From contig DUED01000033.1 in assembly GCA_011176685.1 (NCBI GenBank), positions 1 to 64,000 on the forward strand: a DNA stretch of 64,000 nt. The letters run 5' to 3'. Positions 1-7,654 of this stretch are shown here, one piece after another (the stretch's first letter is position 1; the number at the start of each line of letters is the position of its first letter). The position numbers and the translations under genes were made by a program. Origin of the DNA: Anaerolineae bacterium (GTDB lineage: Bacteria > Chloroflexota > Anaerolineae > Anaerolineales > Anaerolineaceae). Below the pieces are notes generated by a model, which saw nothing but the letters and a program-made list of their open reading frames with translations, did no database searches and was not told the origin of the DNA.

Positions 1-127
1 ACACAGTCAGACCACATAGTGCGCTGGGATATCGCCCCCCTGTGCCAGCTGCGATCCCGGTCCAACCTTCCCAAATCCAATGGGTTGGACTATCATAAGA
101 ACTGGTACATATTTTGGGGTCAGGTCA
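1..127 (+). mobile_element. right end of an IS3/IS481-like insertion sequence (transposase C-terminus)
   Basis: Reading frame 3 (codons from position 3 to the stop at 96-98) encodes TVRPHSALGYRPPVPAAI and then a short tail. RPHSALGYRPP is the characteristic C-terminal end of DDE transposases (OrfB) of the IS3/IS481 type. About 29 nt after the stop the sequence reads ggggtcaggtca (116-127), whose reverse complement TGACCTGACCCC resembles an IS3-type terminal inverted repeat, so I place the element end near 127. The rest of the element lies outside the window. The frame is clear, while the family and the exact end are inferred. Confidence 0.75.
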
Positions 128-585
128 TTGCTGCAAAAATGGCTAAAGATGGAAAGTCGATGAAAGCTATAACCAAAGCACTTGATGATCTGATGCCGAG
201 AACATTCGTCACAGCTGGTTTAGATACACTTGAATTCTTGCGTCGCAGCGGGCGCATGAATGTTTTTCTGGCTGGTATCGGCAGTTTGTTGCAACTGAAA
301 CCGATTCTAACAATAAAACAAGGACTTCCCGGTTCCGAGAAAGTACGGACGTCAAAAAAAGCGAATGAACGTTTGATAAAAATGCTTAAGGACAATCTCC
401 CGATTGAACGCTTTGCGATGCTGCATACCAATGTCGCTGAAAAAGCAGAAGCATTTAGAATACAAGTTATGGATTTTCTTCCAAAACATAAAGTATTTTC
501 AATGGACATTACTCCAGTCATTGGCGCTCATATTGGGCCCGGTGCTGTGGGATATGCGTTGGTATCCGAGAGGACAATACAATGA
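128..585 (+). pseudogene. degV: DegV family fatty-acid-binding protein, 5' part removed by IS insertion
   Basis: From about position 128 the frame encodes the C-terminal half of a DegV protein (fatty-acid-binding fold, supplies fatty acid to FakA-type kinases). The segment LDTLEFLRRSGR, then GSLLQLKPIL and the final PVIGAHIGPGAVGYALV are all family signatures. A normal DegV has about 280 residues; only about 150 remain, and the N-terminal part that binds the fatty-acid head group is missing. What lies upstream in this frame is insertion-sequence DNA, so the open frame back to position 19 is a chance fusion. The stop overlaps the next gene's start by four bases (ATGA), so degV probably led an operon with the membrane genes that follow. 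Confidence 0.75.
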
Positions 586-1463
586 AAAAAGAAAATCTCA
601 ACTCGTATCTAACTGTGTTGGTTGCCGTAGGGGTTGGCATCCTGGTCGCATTAGCTGGCAGCCAGGAAAGTGTGATGGTAGGCAATATCCCGCTATTTGC
701 ATTTGTAGTGGGCTTGATTTACCTGATCCAATGGATCGTGTTCATTCCTTCATATCTTAAACGAACCGAGAAATTCTACGATCTCACAGGCAGTATTACC
801 TATATATCCGTGGTAATCTTATCAACCATTCTCAGTCGTAAGATGGATGCGCGTACTTTGCTCATCCTTGTGCTGGTGGTGATCTGGGCTGCCAGGTTGG
901 GAACATTTCTGTTCAAGCGAGTGAAAGTAGCCGGTGAAGACCGAAGATTCCGTGAGATCAAAAAATCATTTGCACGCTTCTTATCTGCATGGACCCTCCA
1001 GGCGTTGTGGGTGACTTTCACGCTTGCTGCAGCTTTGGCAGCCATCACATCTCTACGAAGCATCCCACTGGATGCCTTTGCAGCCATTGGATCTCTGCTG
1101 TGGATTGTAGGATTTGCAATCGAGGTGCTTGCGGACTACCAAAAGAGCAAGTTCAAATCTGACCTCGCGAATAAGAGTAAATTCATCCGGTCAGGTATTT
1201 GGGCTTGGTCCCGGCATCCGAATTATTTTGGGGAAATTATGCTCTGGTTAGGAGTAGCCATCATTACTTTGCCCGTTCTCAGGGGTTGGCAGTGGGTGAC
1301 ACTTATTTCACCGCTCTTTGTGACCTTGCTTCTCACCAGAATCAGTGGTGTACCGATGCTTGAAAGACGAGCGGATGAAAAATGGGGCGGTCAGGCGGAT
1401 TATGAAGAATACAAGATGAATACACCAGTCCTTATTCCAATGCCACCCGGGACAAAACAATGA
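582..1463 (+). CDS. DUF1295 membrane protein (steroid 5-alpha-reductase-like fold)
   Basis: A 293-residue protein with about seven hydrophobic segments. The C-terminal part contains SGIWAWSRHPNYFGEIMLWLG, the hallmark RHPNYFGE segment of DUF1295 proteins, which share a fold with steroid 5-alpha reductases and isoprenylcysteine/phospholipid methyltransferases. Family members are NADPH-linked lipid reductases or of unknown substrate, and no substrate can be named here. The start overlaps the stop of the truncated degV gene, so translation would have been coupled to degV before the insertion. Three more small membrane-protein genes follow in the same direction. Confidence 0.85.
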   Translation: MKKENLNSYLTVLVAVGVGILVALAGSQESVMVGNIPLFAFVVGLIYLIQWIVFIPSYLKRTEKFYDLTGSITYISVVILSTILSRKMDARTLLILVLVVIWAARLGTFLFKRVKVAGEDRRFREIKKSFARFLSAWTLQALWVTFTLAAALAAITSLRSIPLDAFAAIGSLLWIVGFAIEVLADYQKSKFKSDLANKSKFIRSGIWAWSRHPNYFGEIMLWLGVAIITLPVLRGWQWVTLISPLFVTLLLTRISGVPMLERRADEKWGGQADYEEYKMNTPVLIPMPPGTKQ

Positions 1464-1490
1464 TAGTCTCAATAAGAAAGGATTGAAGAT

Positions 1491-1832
1491 ATGTTCTTAC
1501 AATTATTAAAGTATGCGATTAATATTGCAACTGTAATTACCGGAGTGGTCTCCTTATTCTGGCCGTTGAAAGTACAGGAATTCACAGGATTAACAGTGAA
1601 TGGCGGGCGAGGAGTAACGGAGATCAGAACAATTCTGGGTGCGTTATTCATTGGGTTGGGGGTTGCCGCCCAGATCTATAATCAAAAACAAACCTATGCC
1701 ATGTTGGGTATTGTATATCTGGTAATGGCATTGGTGCGTGGGGTTTCTATTATTGTAGATAAATCAGCTGTATCATCAAATATCATCAGCTTTTCTACTG
1801 AACTGATATTTGGATTGATCCTGATGTTGTAG
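1491..1832 (+). CDS. small membrane protein, DUF4345-like
   Basis: A 113-residue protein with four predicted membrane helices. The pattern of an early hydrophobic helix, a GGRGVTEIRTILGALFIGLG stretch and a later YLVMALVRGVSIIVD helix resembles DUF4345 proteins (small integral membrane proteins of unknown function). The start follows an AAGGA-type ribosome-binding site, and the gene lies 27 nt behind DUF1295 and 9 nt ahead of the next one. Function is unknown, and the family assignment rests on motif recall only. Confidence 0.7.
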   Translation: MFLQLLKYAINIATVITGVVSLFWPLKVQEFTGLTVNGGRGVTEIRTILGALFIGLGVAAQIYNQKQTYAMLGIVYLVMALVRGVSIIVDKSAVSSNIISFSTELIFGLILML

Positions 1833-1841
1833 AGGTTGATG

Positions 1842-2174
1842 ATGAAAACAGGAAAAATCATAGCTGCGCTAGGCATTGCCACTATGACGGCAGTTCTTAT
1901 CTTTGGCTTTACAATCGGTGATTTTGGTAGCGATGGCGGTGAAATACTGCGTAATCCATGGGGAATTGTTTCTTTGGTGGATTTATATACTGGTTTTACA
2001 CTTTTCTCTGCCTGGATCATCTATCGGGAAAGATCAGTTCCTAAGACCTTTTTCTGGGTCTTCCTGATGATGGTCTTGGGTTTCTTTACCGCCAGTCTGT
2101 ATATCCTACTTGCTTTAATTTCAAGCAAAGGAGATTGGAAAAAATTCTGGATGGGTAAGTACGCGGATGGATAA
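1842..2174 (+). CDS. small membrane protein, DUF1475-like
   Basis: About 110 residues with three hydrophobic helices. The central NPWGIVSLVDLYTGFTLFSAWI and the following RER..P..FFWV stretch resemble DUF1475 (a three-helix membrane protein family often found near DUF1295). Two ATG codons (1839, 1842) and a TTG (1836) follow AGAGG at 1831-1835. I chose 1842 because it has the best spacing, but 1839 is possible. The stop codon overlaps the next gene. The catalytic role, if any, is unknown. Confidence 0.7.
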   Translation: MKTGKIIAALGIATMTAVLIFGFTIGDFGSDGGEILRNPWGIVSLVDLYTGFTLFSAWIIYRERSVPKTFFWVFLMMVLGFFTASLYILLALISSKGDWKKFWMGKYADG

Positions 2175-2844
2175 ACTCAATGAACTATGGGATGAGCTGA
2201 AGCTTGTTTTTTCCGGCAAGGGTCCGGGGATTATTGACGCGCTTTTCCCGCTTTTGGCTTACATTATCAGCAGCCGTTTTATTGATCTTTGGATGGCAGT
2301 AGTAATTTCTTTGGCTGTGGCGGGTGCAGTAATGGTTTTCCGACTTTTAAAGAGACAATCACTTGCCTTTGCGGTTGGTGGAGGCGGTAGTACGCTCCTG
2401 GCGGCATTCTTCGCTTACCTGAGCGGTTCTGCAGGCGGATATTATCTCCCTGGTTTTATCACTGGTGGACTTACAGTGTTGGGGTGTGTTTTGAGTGTGA
2501 TTGTTAGGCGCCCCCTGGCGGCATACTCGAGCATGCTCACTCGCCGCTGGCCTGCAAAATGGTATTGGCACCCTCAGGTACTGCCAGCTTATCGTGAGGT
2601 AACATTGTTCTGGGGAATTCTATTTGGGATACGTCTTGCAGTTGAATTATTCTTTTTTACGCAAAACGAAATAGATGCCTTGGGGACTGTCCGTCTTGCA
2701 ATGGGATGGCCTTATACCATTCTTGTGCTAGTCGTGAGCTATATATATGGTCAAAAAAGGCTGGCAAACCTAGCAGGCCCAAGTGTGGCAGAATTTAAAA
2801 CAGGTGCGAAAGCTCCCTGGACTGGACAATTGAGAGGATTTTAA
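2167..2844 (+). CDS. DUF3159-like membrane protein
   Basis: A 225-residue protein with about six membrane segments. It has GPGIIDALFPLLAY near the N-terminus, a middle RRPLAAYSSMLTRRWPAKWYW section and the downstream REVTLFWGILFGIRLAVE helix. This layout fits DUF3159, a family of unknown function distantly related to septation-protein-A-like membrane proteins. It overlaps the preceding gene by 8 nt and closes the small membrane-protein operon. No terminator is obvious in the 135 nt behind it. Confidence 0.7.
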   Translation: MDKLNELWDELKLVFSGKGPGIIDALFPLLAYIISSRFIDLWMAVVISLAVAGAVMVFRLLKRQSLAFAVGGGGSTLLAAFFAYLSGSAGGYYLPGFITGGLTVLGCVLSVIVRRPLAAYSSMLTRRWPAKWYWHPQVLPAYREVTLFWGILFGIRLAVELFFFTQNEIDALGTVRLAMGWPYTILVLVVSYIYGQKRLANLAGPSVAEFKTGAKAPWTGQLRGF

Positions 2845-2979
2845 TTGGATTGGAATTGAATGTAATTTCCTAAAAAATGTGGGTCAATTCCTTCGACATT
2901 AATTTCATTCTATCTTTTTATGATGTTCCAGATTTATAGTTAAACATATAATCTATACTTATAAAGAGGAGTCTTTGCA

Positions 2980-4002
2980 ATGACTTCACAAGATAAATTA
3001 ATAGAAGAAAATAAAACTACCAATCGATCTGACATAACTGCAGTTTGGATCGGGATCATTTTTAGCTTATTTTTCACAGGCTTGATCTGGTGGTTTGGAT
3101 CGTACCTGTATAAAATTCAACTTGCCCCCGATCAAGGTGCATCTTGGTATTTTTGGAAATTACCTAACCCCACATTTTGGACCCGAGCAACTGCATGGGG
3201 ATTCTATTTATTACACCAATTATCAATTTGGAGTTTAATCTTTTACACCCAAAGAAATATTAAAAAATATTCTACAAAGCTTCGGAAAGTCAATTATCTT
3301 GCTTTGGGTATAAACGCATTCTTTATCCTACTTCATATGCTTCAGACTCATTTATGGTATGACGGACTAGCACAAGATGTTTCTATATGGAGCTCACAAG
3401 TGTCTGTGATTATTATGCTGGTCTGGGTGTTGTTGATGGAAAACACTCGGCGAGGAATGTTCTTCGGCAAACCCCTGCCTTTATCCAAAAACATCATTCG
3501 TGTTGCCCGTAAATATCACGGCTACTTTTTTGCGTGGGCAACAATTTATACTTTCTGGTATCACCCAACCGTTTCTACAAGCGGGCATCTAACGGGTTTC
3601 TTCTACATGTTCCTACTTCTACTACAAGGCAGCTTGTTCTTCACACGCATCCATTTGAATCGTTGGTGGACGTTTACGTTGGAGGTGGGAGTCCTCATCC
3701 ACGGTACTATAGTAGCAATCATGCAGGGCAACAGTCTGTGGCCTATGTTTGCTTTCGGGTTTGGAGGGGTACTGGTGATAACACAGATGCATGGACTGAA
3801 ATTACCCCAATGGGTGCGTTGGAGCATATTGGGTGTGTATATTAGCTCAGTTCTAATCATTTATAATGAGAGAGGTTGGGCAAAAATAAATGAGATCATT
3901 CGTATCCCAATAATCGATTACTTGGCTGTCTTACTGCTGGCTGGCTTTCTTTGGTTGGGAACATGGGTGACAAGCAAAATACGCCAACTTGGTGCTGGGT
4001 AA
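2980..4002 (+). CDS. multi-pass membrane protein of unknown function, His-rich helices
   Basis: A 340-residue protein with eight or nine predicted membrane helices and a strong AGAGGAG ribosome-binding site. I do not recognise the family. Histidines sit in or next to helices (H79, H119, H124, H180, H195, H225, H241, H271). The section from residue 178 has YHGYFFAWATIYTFWYHP with two histidines 15 apart, followed by a helix and a basic loop (RIHLNRWW). This recalls the bis-histidine haem helices of ferric-reductase-like membrane domains. Haem binding is only an inference from spacing. It stands alone, after the DUF3159 gene and before a convergent hydrolase. Confidence 0.6.
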   Translation: MTSQDKLIEENKTTNRSDITAVWIGIIFSLFFTGLIWWFGSYLYKIQLAPDQGASWYFWKLPNPTFWTRATAWGFYLLHQLSIWSLIFYTQRNIKKYSTKLRKVNYLALGINAFFILLHMLQTHLWYDGLAQDVSIWSSQVSVIIMLVWVLLMENTRRGMFFGKPLPLSKNIIRVARKYHGYFFAWATIYTFWYHPTVSTSGHLTGFFYMFLLLLQGSLFFTRIHLNRWWTFTLEVGVLIHGTIVAIMQGNSLWPMFAFGFGGVLVITQMHGLKLPQWVRWSILGVYISSVLIIYNERGWAKINEIIRIPIIDYLAVLLLAGFLWLGTWVTSKIRQLGAG

Positions 4003-4188
4003 TCTAGTTAACGAAAGTTGGTGTGTACTAATCTGATTCGTTAGACAAAACTAGCGGGATCATCACTGAGAAATTTGCAGTAAATGAATCCATTAACCCT
4101 CACGCTGTCCATGATTCTTATAAAACTTGAAAATATTTGTTTTGTAAAAAGTACAAAAATTCTGGGCTTGTCAGATATATCGAGTTGC

Positions 4189-4262
4189 CTTTCATTGTGC
4201 AACACAAGTGCAACACCATTGATACTAGGTGGACACAATGGACATGCTGGCTTTGAATTTAT
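4189..4262 (+). repeat. leader repeat copy 1 of 4 (TGGACACAATGGACA type)
   Basis: The sequence runs TTGCCTTTC, then two GTGCAA words, then GGTGGACACAATGGACA at 4228-4244. The same order of words recurs near 7460-7525 and 8708-8797, and in decayed form near 6440-6540. In the other copies a tRNA-like anticodon arm follows. Here only a weak gctggctttgaattt stretch is left, which I would not call a tRNA on its own. It probably marks the end of an old integrated element. Confidence 0.5.
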
Positions 4263-5020
4263 TGATTAAGGAAGATGAAATCCAACATTATTTCAGCAAC
4301 CTGGTCATGTTGCTCGGCTAAACTTATTGAGGCAACCACATCACCCTTCTGGGGACCATAATCACCAAATTGAGCATGGTTTGCACCTTCTATTCCAACA
4401 AATTTAGCATTTACTGGTAGCAGGTGTTTCTTGTCATTAAAGTTTTCGGTATTTGGGAAATTATTCATGGTGCCAAAAATAGAAATTACAGGTATGTTGG
4501 TATCCGATAAGTCAGCACTATTGGCTGGAAAAGAATCCCATAATGCGATTGCATCAATTCTTGTTGGGTTATTCTCCACAAATATCGCTGCTGAAGCGCC
4601 TCCTAGTGAATGCCCAGCAAGGACCCAGTTAGATATATGTGGATAACCATCAATTACGACATTGGCAGCATCTGTGTTCAATATAGCTAAGTTTAACGGC
4701 ATGGGGGTGATAACTACGAGTACTCCTTTTTCTGCAATCTTATGTAAAATTGGTGCATAGGCGGTTGGTTCTACTAAGCCACCCGGGTAAAAAATCAATC
4801 CGGTATCCATCTCCTCAACAGGTGTAAATATGATTAATTTGTCTTGTGTAATTGTTACCCTGTTAGTTGATTCAAGCGCGGAAAAAGCGATCGTTCTTGC
4901 GGGGTATGTTCCTGTTTTTGACCAAACAAGCAACCCCAAGATTCCAATAATGACTATTGAAGCAAAAACAATGATAATCAATCTAATAATTTTTTTTCTT
5001 TTCAAATTTCCTCTTTGCAA
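4259..5020 (-). CDS. membrane-anchored alpha/beta hydrolase
   Basis: 253 residues. A basic N-terminus and a hydrophobic segment (about residues 9-30) suggest a signal anchor, so the enzyme probably faces outside. The nucleophile elbow AGHSLGG (serine in GHSLG) is clear and is followed by ALWDSFP and VISIFGTMNN. A late GANHAQFGDYGP histidine motif completes a Ser-Asp-His triad. This fits PF12695-type alpha/beta hydrolases. The substrate is unknown. It stands alone and is convergent with the membrane gene to its left. Confidence 0.8.
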   Translation of the reverse strand: MQRGNLKRKKIIRLIIIVFASIVIIGILGLLVWSKTGTYPARTIAFSALESTNRVTITQDKLIIFTPVEEMDTGLIFYPGGLVEPTAYAPILHKIAEKGVLVVITPMPLNLAILNTDAANVVIDGYPHISNWVLAGHSLGGASAAIFVENNPTRIDAIALWDSFPANSADLSDTNIPVISIFGTMNNFPNTENFNDKKHLLPVNAKFVGIEGANHAQFGDYGPQKGDVVASISLAEQHDQVAEIMLDFIFLNQ

Positions 5021-5210
5021 TTGATTTGGGGATTATTTTATCGATAATTTATCCATAAGATTGTGTTCAATAAGAATGAAACAGGTTGGGCAAATAAGAC
5101 ATAATGAATGTGAGACTATTTTGCGTATGTGAAAATATTTTTACATTGTTTTTTATAAAATTCATCAAATCAATACAATTGAGTAAGATTATAAAAGATA
5201 TATCCATCAA

Positions 5211-5681
5211 ATGTCGCTAGTATTCCTGGTTTTCATGATTATTGGATTACCAAGATATAATATAAGCACAGATAAAAAATATATTATGAATGGAAATAAT
5301 TGGTACTCACTTCTAATAAAGCCTTCCTGGGCACCTCCTGCCTGGCTCTTCGGCCCTGTTTGGACTCTTCTTTATATAATAATTGCCATTTCATTTGGAA
5401 GAGTATTTTTCTTGACATATCAAAAGAAAATTTTATTTTCTGTCGCTTTACCATTTATTCTTAACCTCTTATTCAATTTCGCATTTACACCCCTTCAGTT
5501 TGGAATAAAAAATCAGCTATTTGCAGCAATTGATATTCTTCTAATCCTCGGTACGCTTATCTGGGCAATGGTAGCAATTTATCCAAATGGGAAATGGATC
5601 ACTTATATTCAAATCCCTTATTTGTTATGGGTATCATTTGCGTCCGTACTACAGATCACTATTACTTACTTAAATAAGTAA
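5211..5681 (+). CDS. tspO: TspO/MBR family tryptophan-rich sensory protein
   Basis: 156 residues with five membrane helices. The signature KPSWAPPAWLFGPVWTLLY, then NLLFNFAFTPLQFG and PYLLWVSFASVLQ near the end, are the conserved TspO helices that bind porphyrins and related ligands. The protein is slightly short at the N-terminus, where helix 1 is reduced to about 12 hydrophobic residues. No strong ribosome-binding site precedes ATG 5211. Because the upstream sequence is AT-rich, another start cannot be excluded. The membrane location and ligand class are family knowledge. Confidence 0.88.
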   Translation: MSLVFLVFMIIGLPRYNISTDKKYIMNGNNWYSLLIKPSWAPPAWLFGPVWTLLYIIIAISFGRVFFLTYQKKILFSVALPFILNLLFNFAFTPLQFGIKNQLFAAIDILLILGTLIWAMVAIYPNGKWITYIQIPYLLWVSFASVLQITITYLNK

Positions 5682-5750
5682 TTAATGTGAGAAGAAGGTA
5701 CAACCTATATTTTCTTATTGCCTAAATATATTATTTTTATTTGGAAAACA

Positions 5751-6314
5751 ATGATAACTAAAATAAAACGCTGGGAAATAATGGGGGTCATTTTTATTGT
5801 TACATTTGGAGCGAGTCTGCATTTTGTTTTTGAGTGGACTAATTATTGGCGGCCAGCAGCATTGATCGCAGCTGTCAATGAAAGCACTTGGGAGCATTTC
5901 AAGATTGCTTTTTGGCCATCTATTATATGGGCAATCATTGAATACCTTTCTATTCGGAAAGACTTAAATAATTTCTTTATTGCCAAAGCTGTCGGATTAC
6001 TAACTATGCCTCTCGTAATAGCCGTATTATTCTATGGCTATAACGCGATCACAGGGCAGCATTATTTATTTTTAGATGTGATCATCTTTATCATCGCAGT
6101 TATTACAGGACAAATTATCAGTATGCGCCTAATGCTACGAGACAAGATAGATGTTGCCTGGATGAGAAAGTTGGCAATTGGTATACTCATTGTGATGACG
6201 ATCGCTTTTGCGACCCTAAGTTACTATCCCATAGAAAACTTTATTTTTGCCCATCCGGAAAATGGTGAATTCGGTATCCTTTCAGATTATGACTACAATG
6301 AGCATGACCACTGA
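5751..6314 (+). CDS. DUF6512-like membrane protein
   Basis: 187 residues from the ATG at 5751. The open frame extends to a TTG at 5718, but the ATG with an upstream GGAAAA fits better. Five or six helices are present. The N-terminal pattern SLHFVFEW followed by AAVNESTWEHFKIAFWPSI matches the conserved helix-loop (VNESxWEHxKxxFxP) of DUF6512, an integral membrane family of unknown function. A final acidic tail (EHDH) follows the last helix. It lies 69 nt behind tspO in the same direction, but is not obviously coupled to it. Confidence 0.75.
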   Translation: MITKIKRWEIMGVIFIVTFGASLHFVFEWTNYWRPAALIAAVNESTWEHFKIAFWPSIIWAIIEYLSIRKDLNNFFIAKAVGLLTMPLVIAVLFYGYNAITGQHYLFLDVIIFIIAVITGQIISMRLMLRDKIDVAWMRKLAIGILIVMTIAFATLSYYPIENFIFAHPENGEFGILSDYDYNEHDH

Positions 6315-6529
6315 TTTCAAAAATATACCAAGATTGATTCCAGTTCTAATTAGTAAATAATATTTCCTAAAATTCAAGAAAAATATTGATGTGATTAAAT
6401 CGTTTCTGGTCTTATTTTTTCCGAATTAAATAAGATTTCTTAATCGCTTTTCCTAGTGTAAATCGGGTGAAAATGTAGTGGTATCTATGAAAACCATGTA
6501 CATTTTTGGTGATCTTTTATGTACCCTGT

Positions 6530-6591
6530 GGACATATGTATATACTGACTTCGAATCAGTAGGTTGCGCGTTCGAATCTCTCCGGGTGCGC
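6530..6591 (+). repeat. decayed 3' half of a tRNA-Arg(UCG)-like gene
   Basis: ACTGA (6544-6548), loop CTTCGAA, TCAGT (6556-6560) form a perfect five-pair anticodon arm with anticodon TCG. A GGTT variable region, a TTCGAAT T-loop (6571-6577) and a CGGGTGCG acceptor-like end follow. The T-stem no longer pairs well (GCGCG against CTCTC), and no matching D-arm or 5' acceptor strand exists upstream. It is therefore not a working tRNA. A TGTGGACA word precedes it, as in the other copies of this scar. It is best read as a tRNA-derived attachment-site remnant. Confidence 0.55.
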
Positions 6592-6640
6592 TTAATAATA
6601 GATGATCAGGTACACAAGTAGACCTGGACTTCTTTACGAG

Positions 6641-6676
6641 ATAGGAGCAACTGGCTCATAATCAGTACGATTGGAT
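6641..6676 (+). repeat. decayed tRNA anticodon arm, CAT anticodon (Met-like)
   Basis: GGAGCA, then ACTGG (6650-6654), loop CTCATAA and TCAGT (6662-6666) form a five-pair arm with one G-U pair and anticodon CAT, just like an initiator/elongator Met or Ile2 tRNA core. No T-arm or acceptor stem can be folded around it. It sits about 50 nt after the Arg-like fragment. Confidence 0.45.
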
Positions 6677-6736
6677 TTCATGTGTTCCCGAAAGGGTGTT
6701 AATAGATTAATAATTGATAATAGATTTTAGGTTTTT

Positions 6737-7375
6737 TTAAATAAGGATATTTTCTCCTTTTTTCATAAAAAGATACGAATGTGCCGTATTTTTATAAGCA
6801 ATCCCTTTTCCTGATTTGATAAGAGATTCCTTCGAGATAATCTTGGAAGACTTTGGTATGAAATAGATATCTAACTTGTTTTCCATAATCTTAAATTTCC
6901 CATTAGAGTACTTTATTGCTGAAACTAATAGATAATCATGATCAAGGAAAGCAATACCAGCATCTGCATGACTGTTATTTGCTAGCAAAAATCCCCCAGG
7001 TTTTAAATATTTCTTACATGATTGAGAAATTGGGCCAGCCCATTGCGAGATTAGTAAATCGAAATAATCGTAAGGAAGGTCAATGGGTGTTGAATAATCT
7101 TGATACATAAAACGATAGGATGACTCCTCTTTGTATGATTTATTGAGATTAATGAATTGTTTTATTGAATCAATTTCTTCGAAAAAACGTTTAGCATTTT
7201 TATCTGAATCAACATATACAACCTCTTGAAATACCAATGAAGGTGTAACATGTACGAAACTTCCAGGGTATAAAGCTTTACAAATTTTGTATCTTTGCCT
7301 CAAAAGAAGAAATAAATCTTTTCTTTCAAATGATTTATCAATATATTCTTTTTTATACAGTTCAAATGAATTCAT
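6737..7375 (-). CDS. SAM-methyltransferase-like protein, unassigned
   Basis: 212 residues. The middle holds VVYVDSDKNAKRFFEE, then DYFDLLISQWAGPISQSCKKYLKPGGFLL, which resembles motifs II to VI of class I methyltransferases (acidic end of beta 2, then LKPGG). The glycine-rich SAM loop is not obvious: the expected place reads HVTPSLVFQEVVYVD. SAM binding is therefore uncertain. The gene is AT-rich, stands alone and lies between two tRNA-like scars, which suggests transfer. Specific substrate unknown. Confidence 0.6.
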   Translation of the reverse strand: MNSFELYKKEYIDKSFERKDLFLLLRQRYKICKALYPGSFVHVTPSLVFQEVVYVDSDKNAKRFFEEIDSIKQFINLNKSYKEESSYRFMYQDYSTPIDLPYDYFDLLISQWAGPISQSCKKYLKPGGFLLANNSHADAGIAFLDHDYLLVSAIKYSNGKFKIMENKLDIYFIPKSSKIISKESLIKSGKGIAYKNTAHSYLFMKKGENILI

Positions 7376-7458
7376 TCGTTAGGTTTTCATTGTATCAAAT
7401 ATAAAACTTACAAACTCTGTAGTCATTTTATATATTTTCATATTAGTTATACCTACGA

Positions 7459-7566
7459 GTCGCCTTTCCCATTTTTGGTGCAAAGCGGGTGCAACGCCCA
7501 TGATACCAGGTGGACACAATGGACAAGTGAAGCAACTGACTCTTAATAATTAGGTGCAGGGATTCA
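7459..7566 (+). repeat. leader repeat plus decayed tRNA-Lys(CTT) anticodon arm
   Basis: TCGCCTTTCC, then GGTGCAAAGCGGGTGCAAC, then GGTGGACACAATGGACA (7508-7524) repeat the words seen at 4189 and 8708. Directly after comes AGCAACTGACTCTTAAT (7531-7547), which is identical to the D-stem end, anticodon stem and loop of a tRNA-Lys with anticodon CTT. The 3' strand of the stem has decayed (TAATT), and a GCAGGGATTCAA T-arm-like stretch follows. It is not a functional tRNA. Confidence 0.5.
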
Positions 7567-7654
7567 AAAACATACCATTGGGGTGTTGTTTGTCTAGTGT
7601 GTAATTATTGTATTTATGTAAAAAATTAGTTAACCATTTTCTTCAAATTAGAAA

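Noticed and set aside
6530-6591. Functional tRNA-Arg gene
   Set aside because: The anticodon arm is perfect, but there is no D-arm or 5' acceptor strand and the T-stem is broken.
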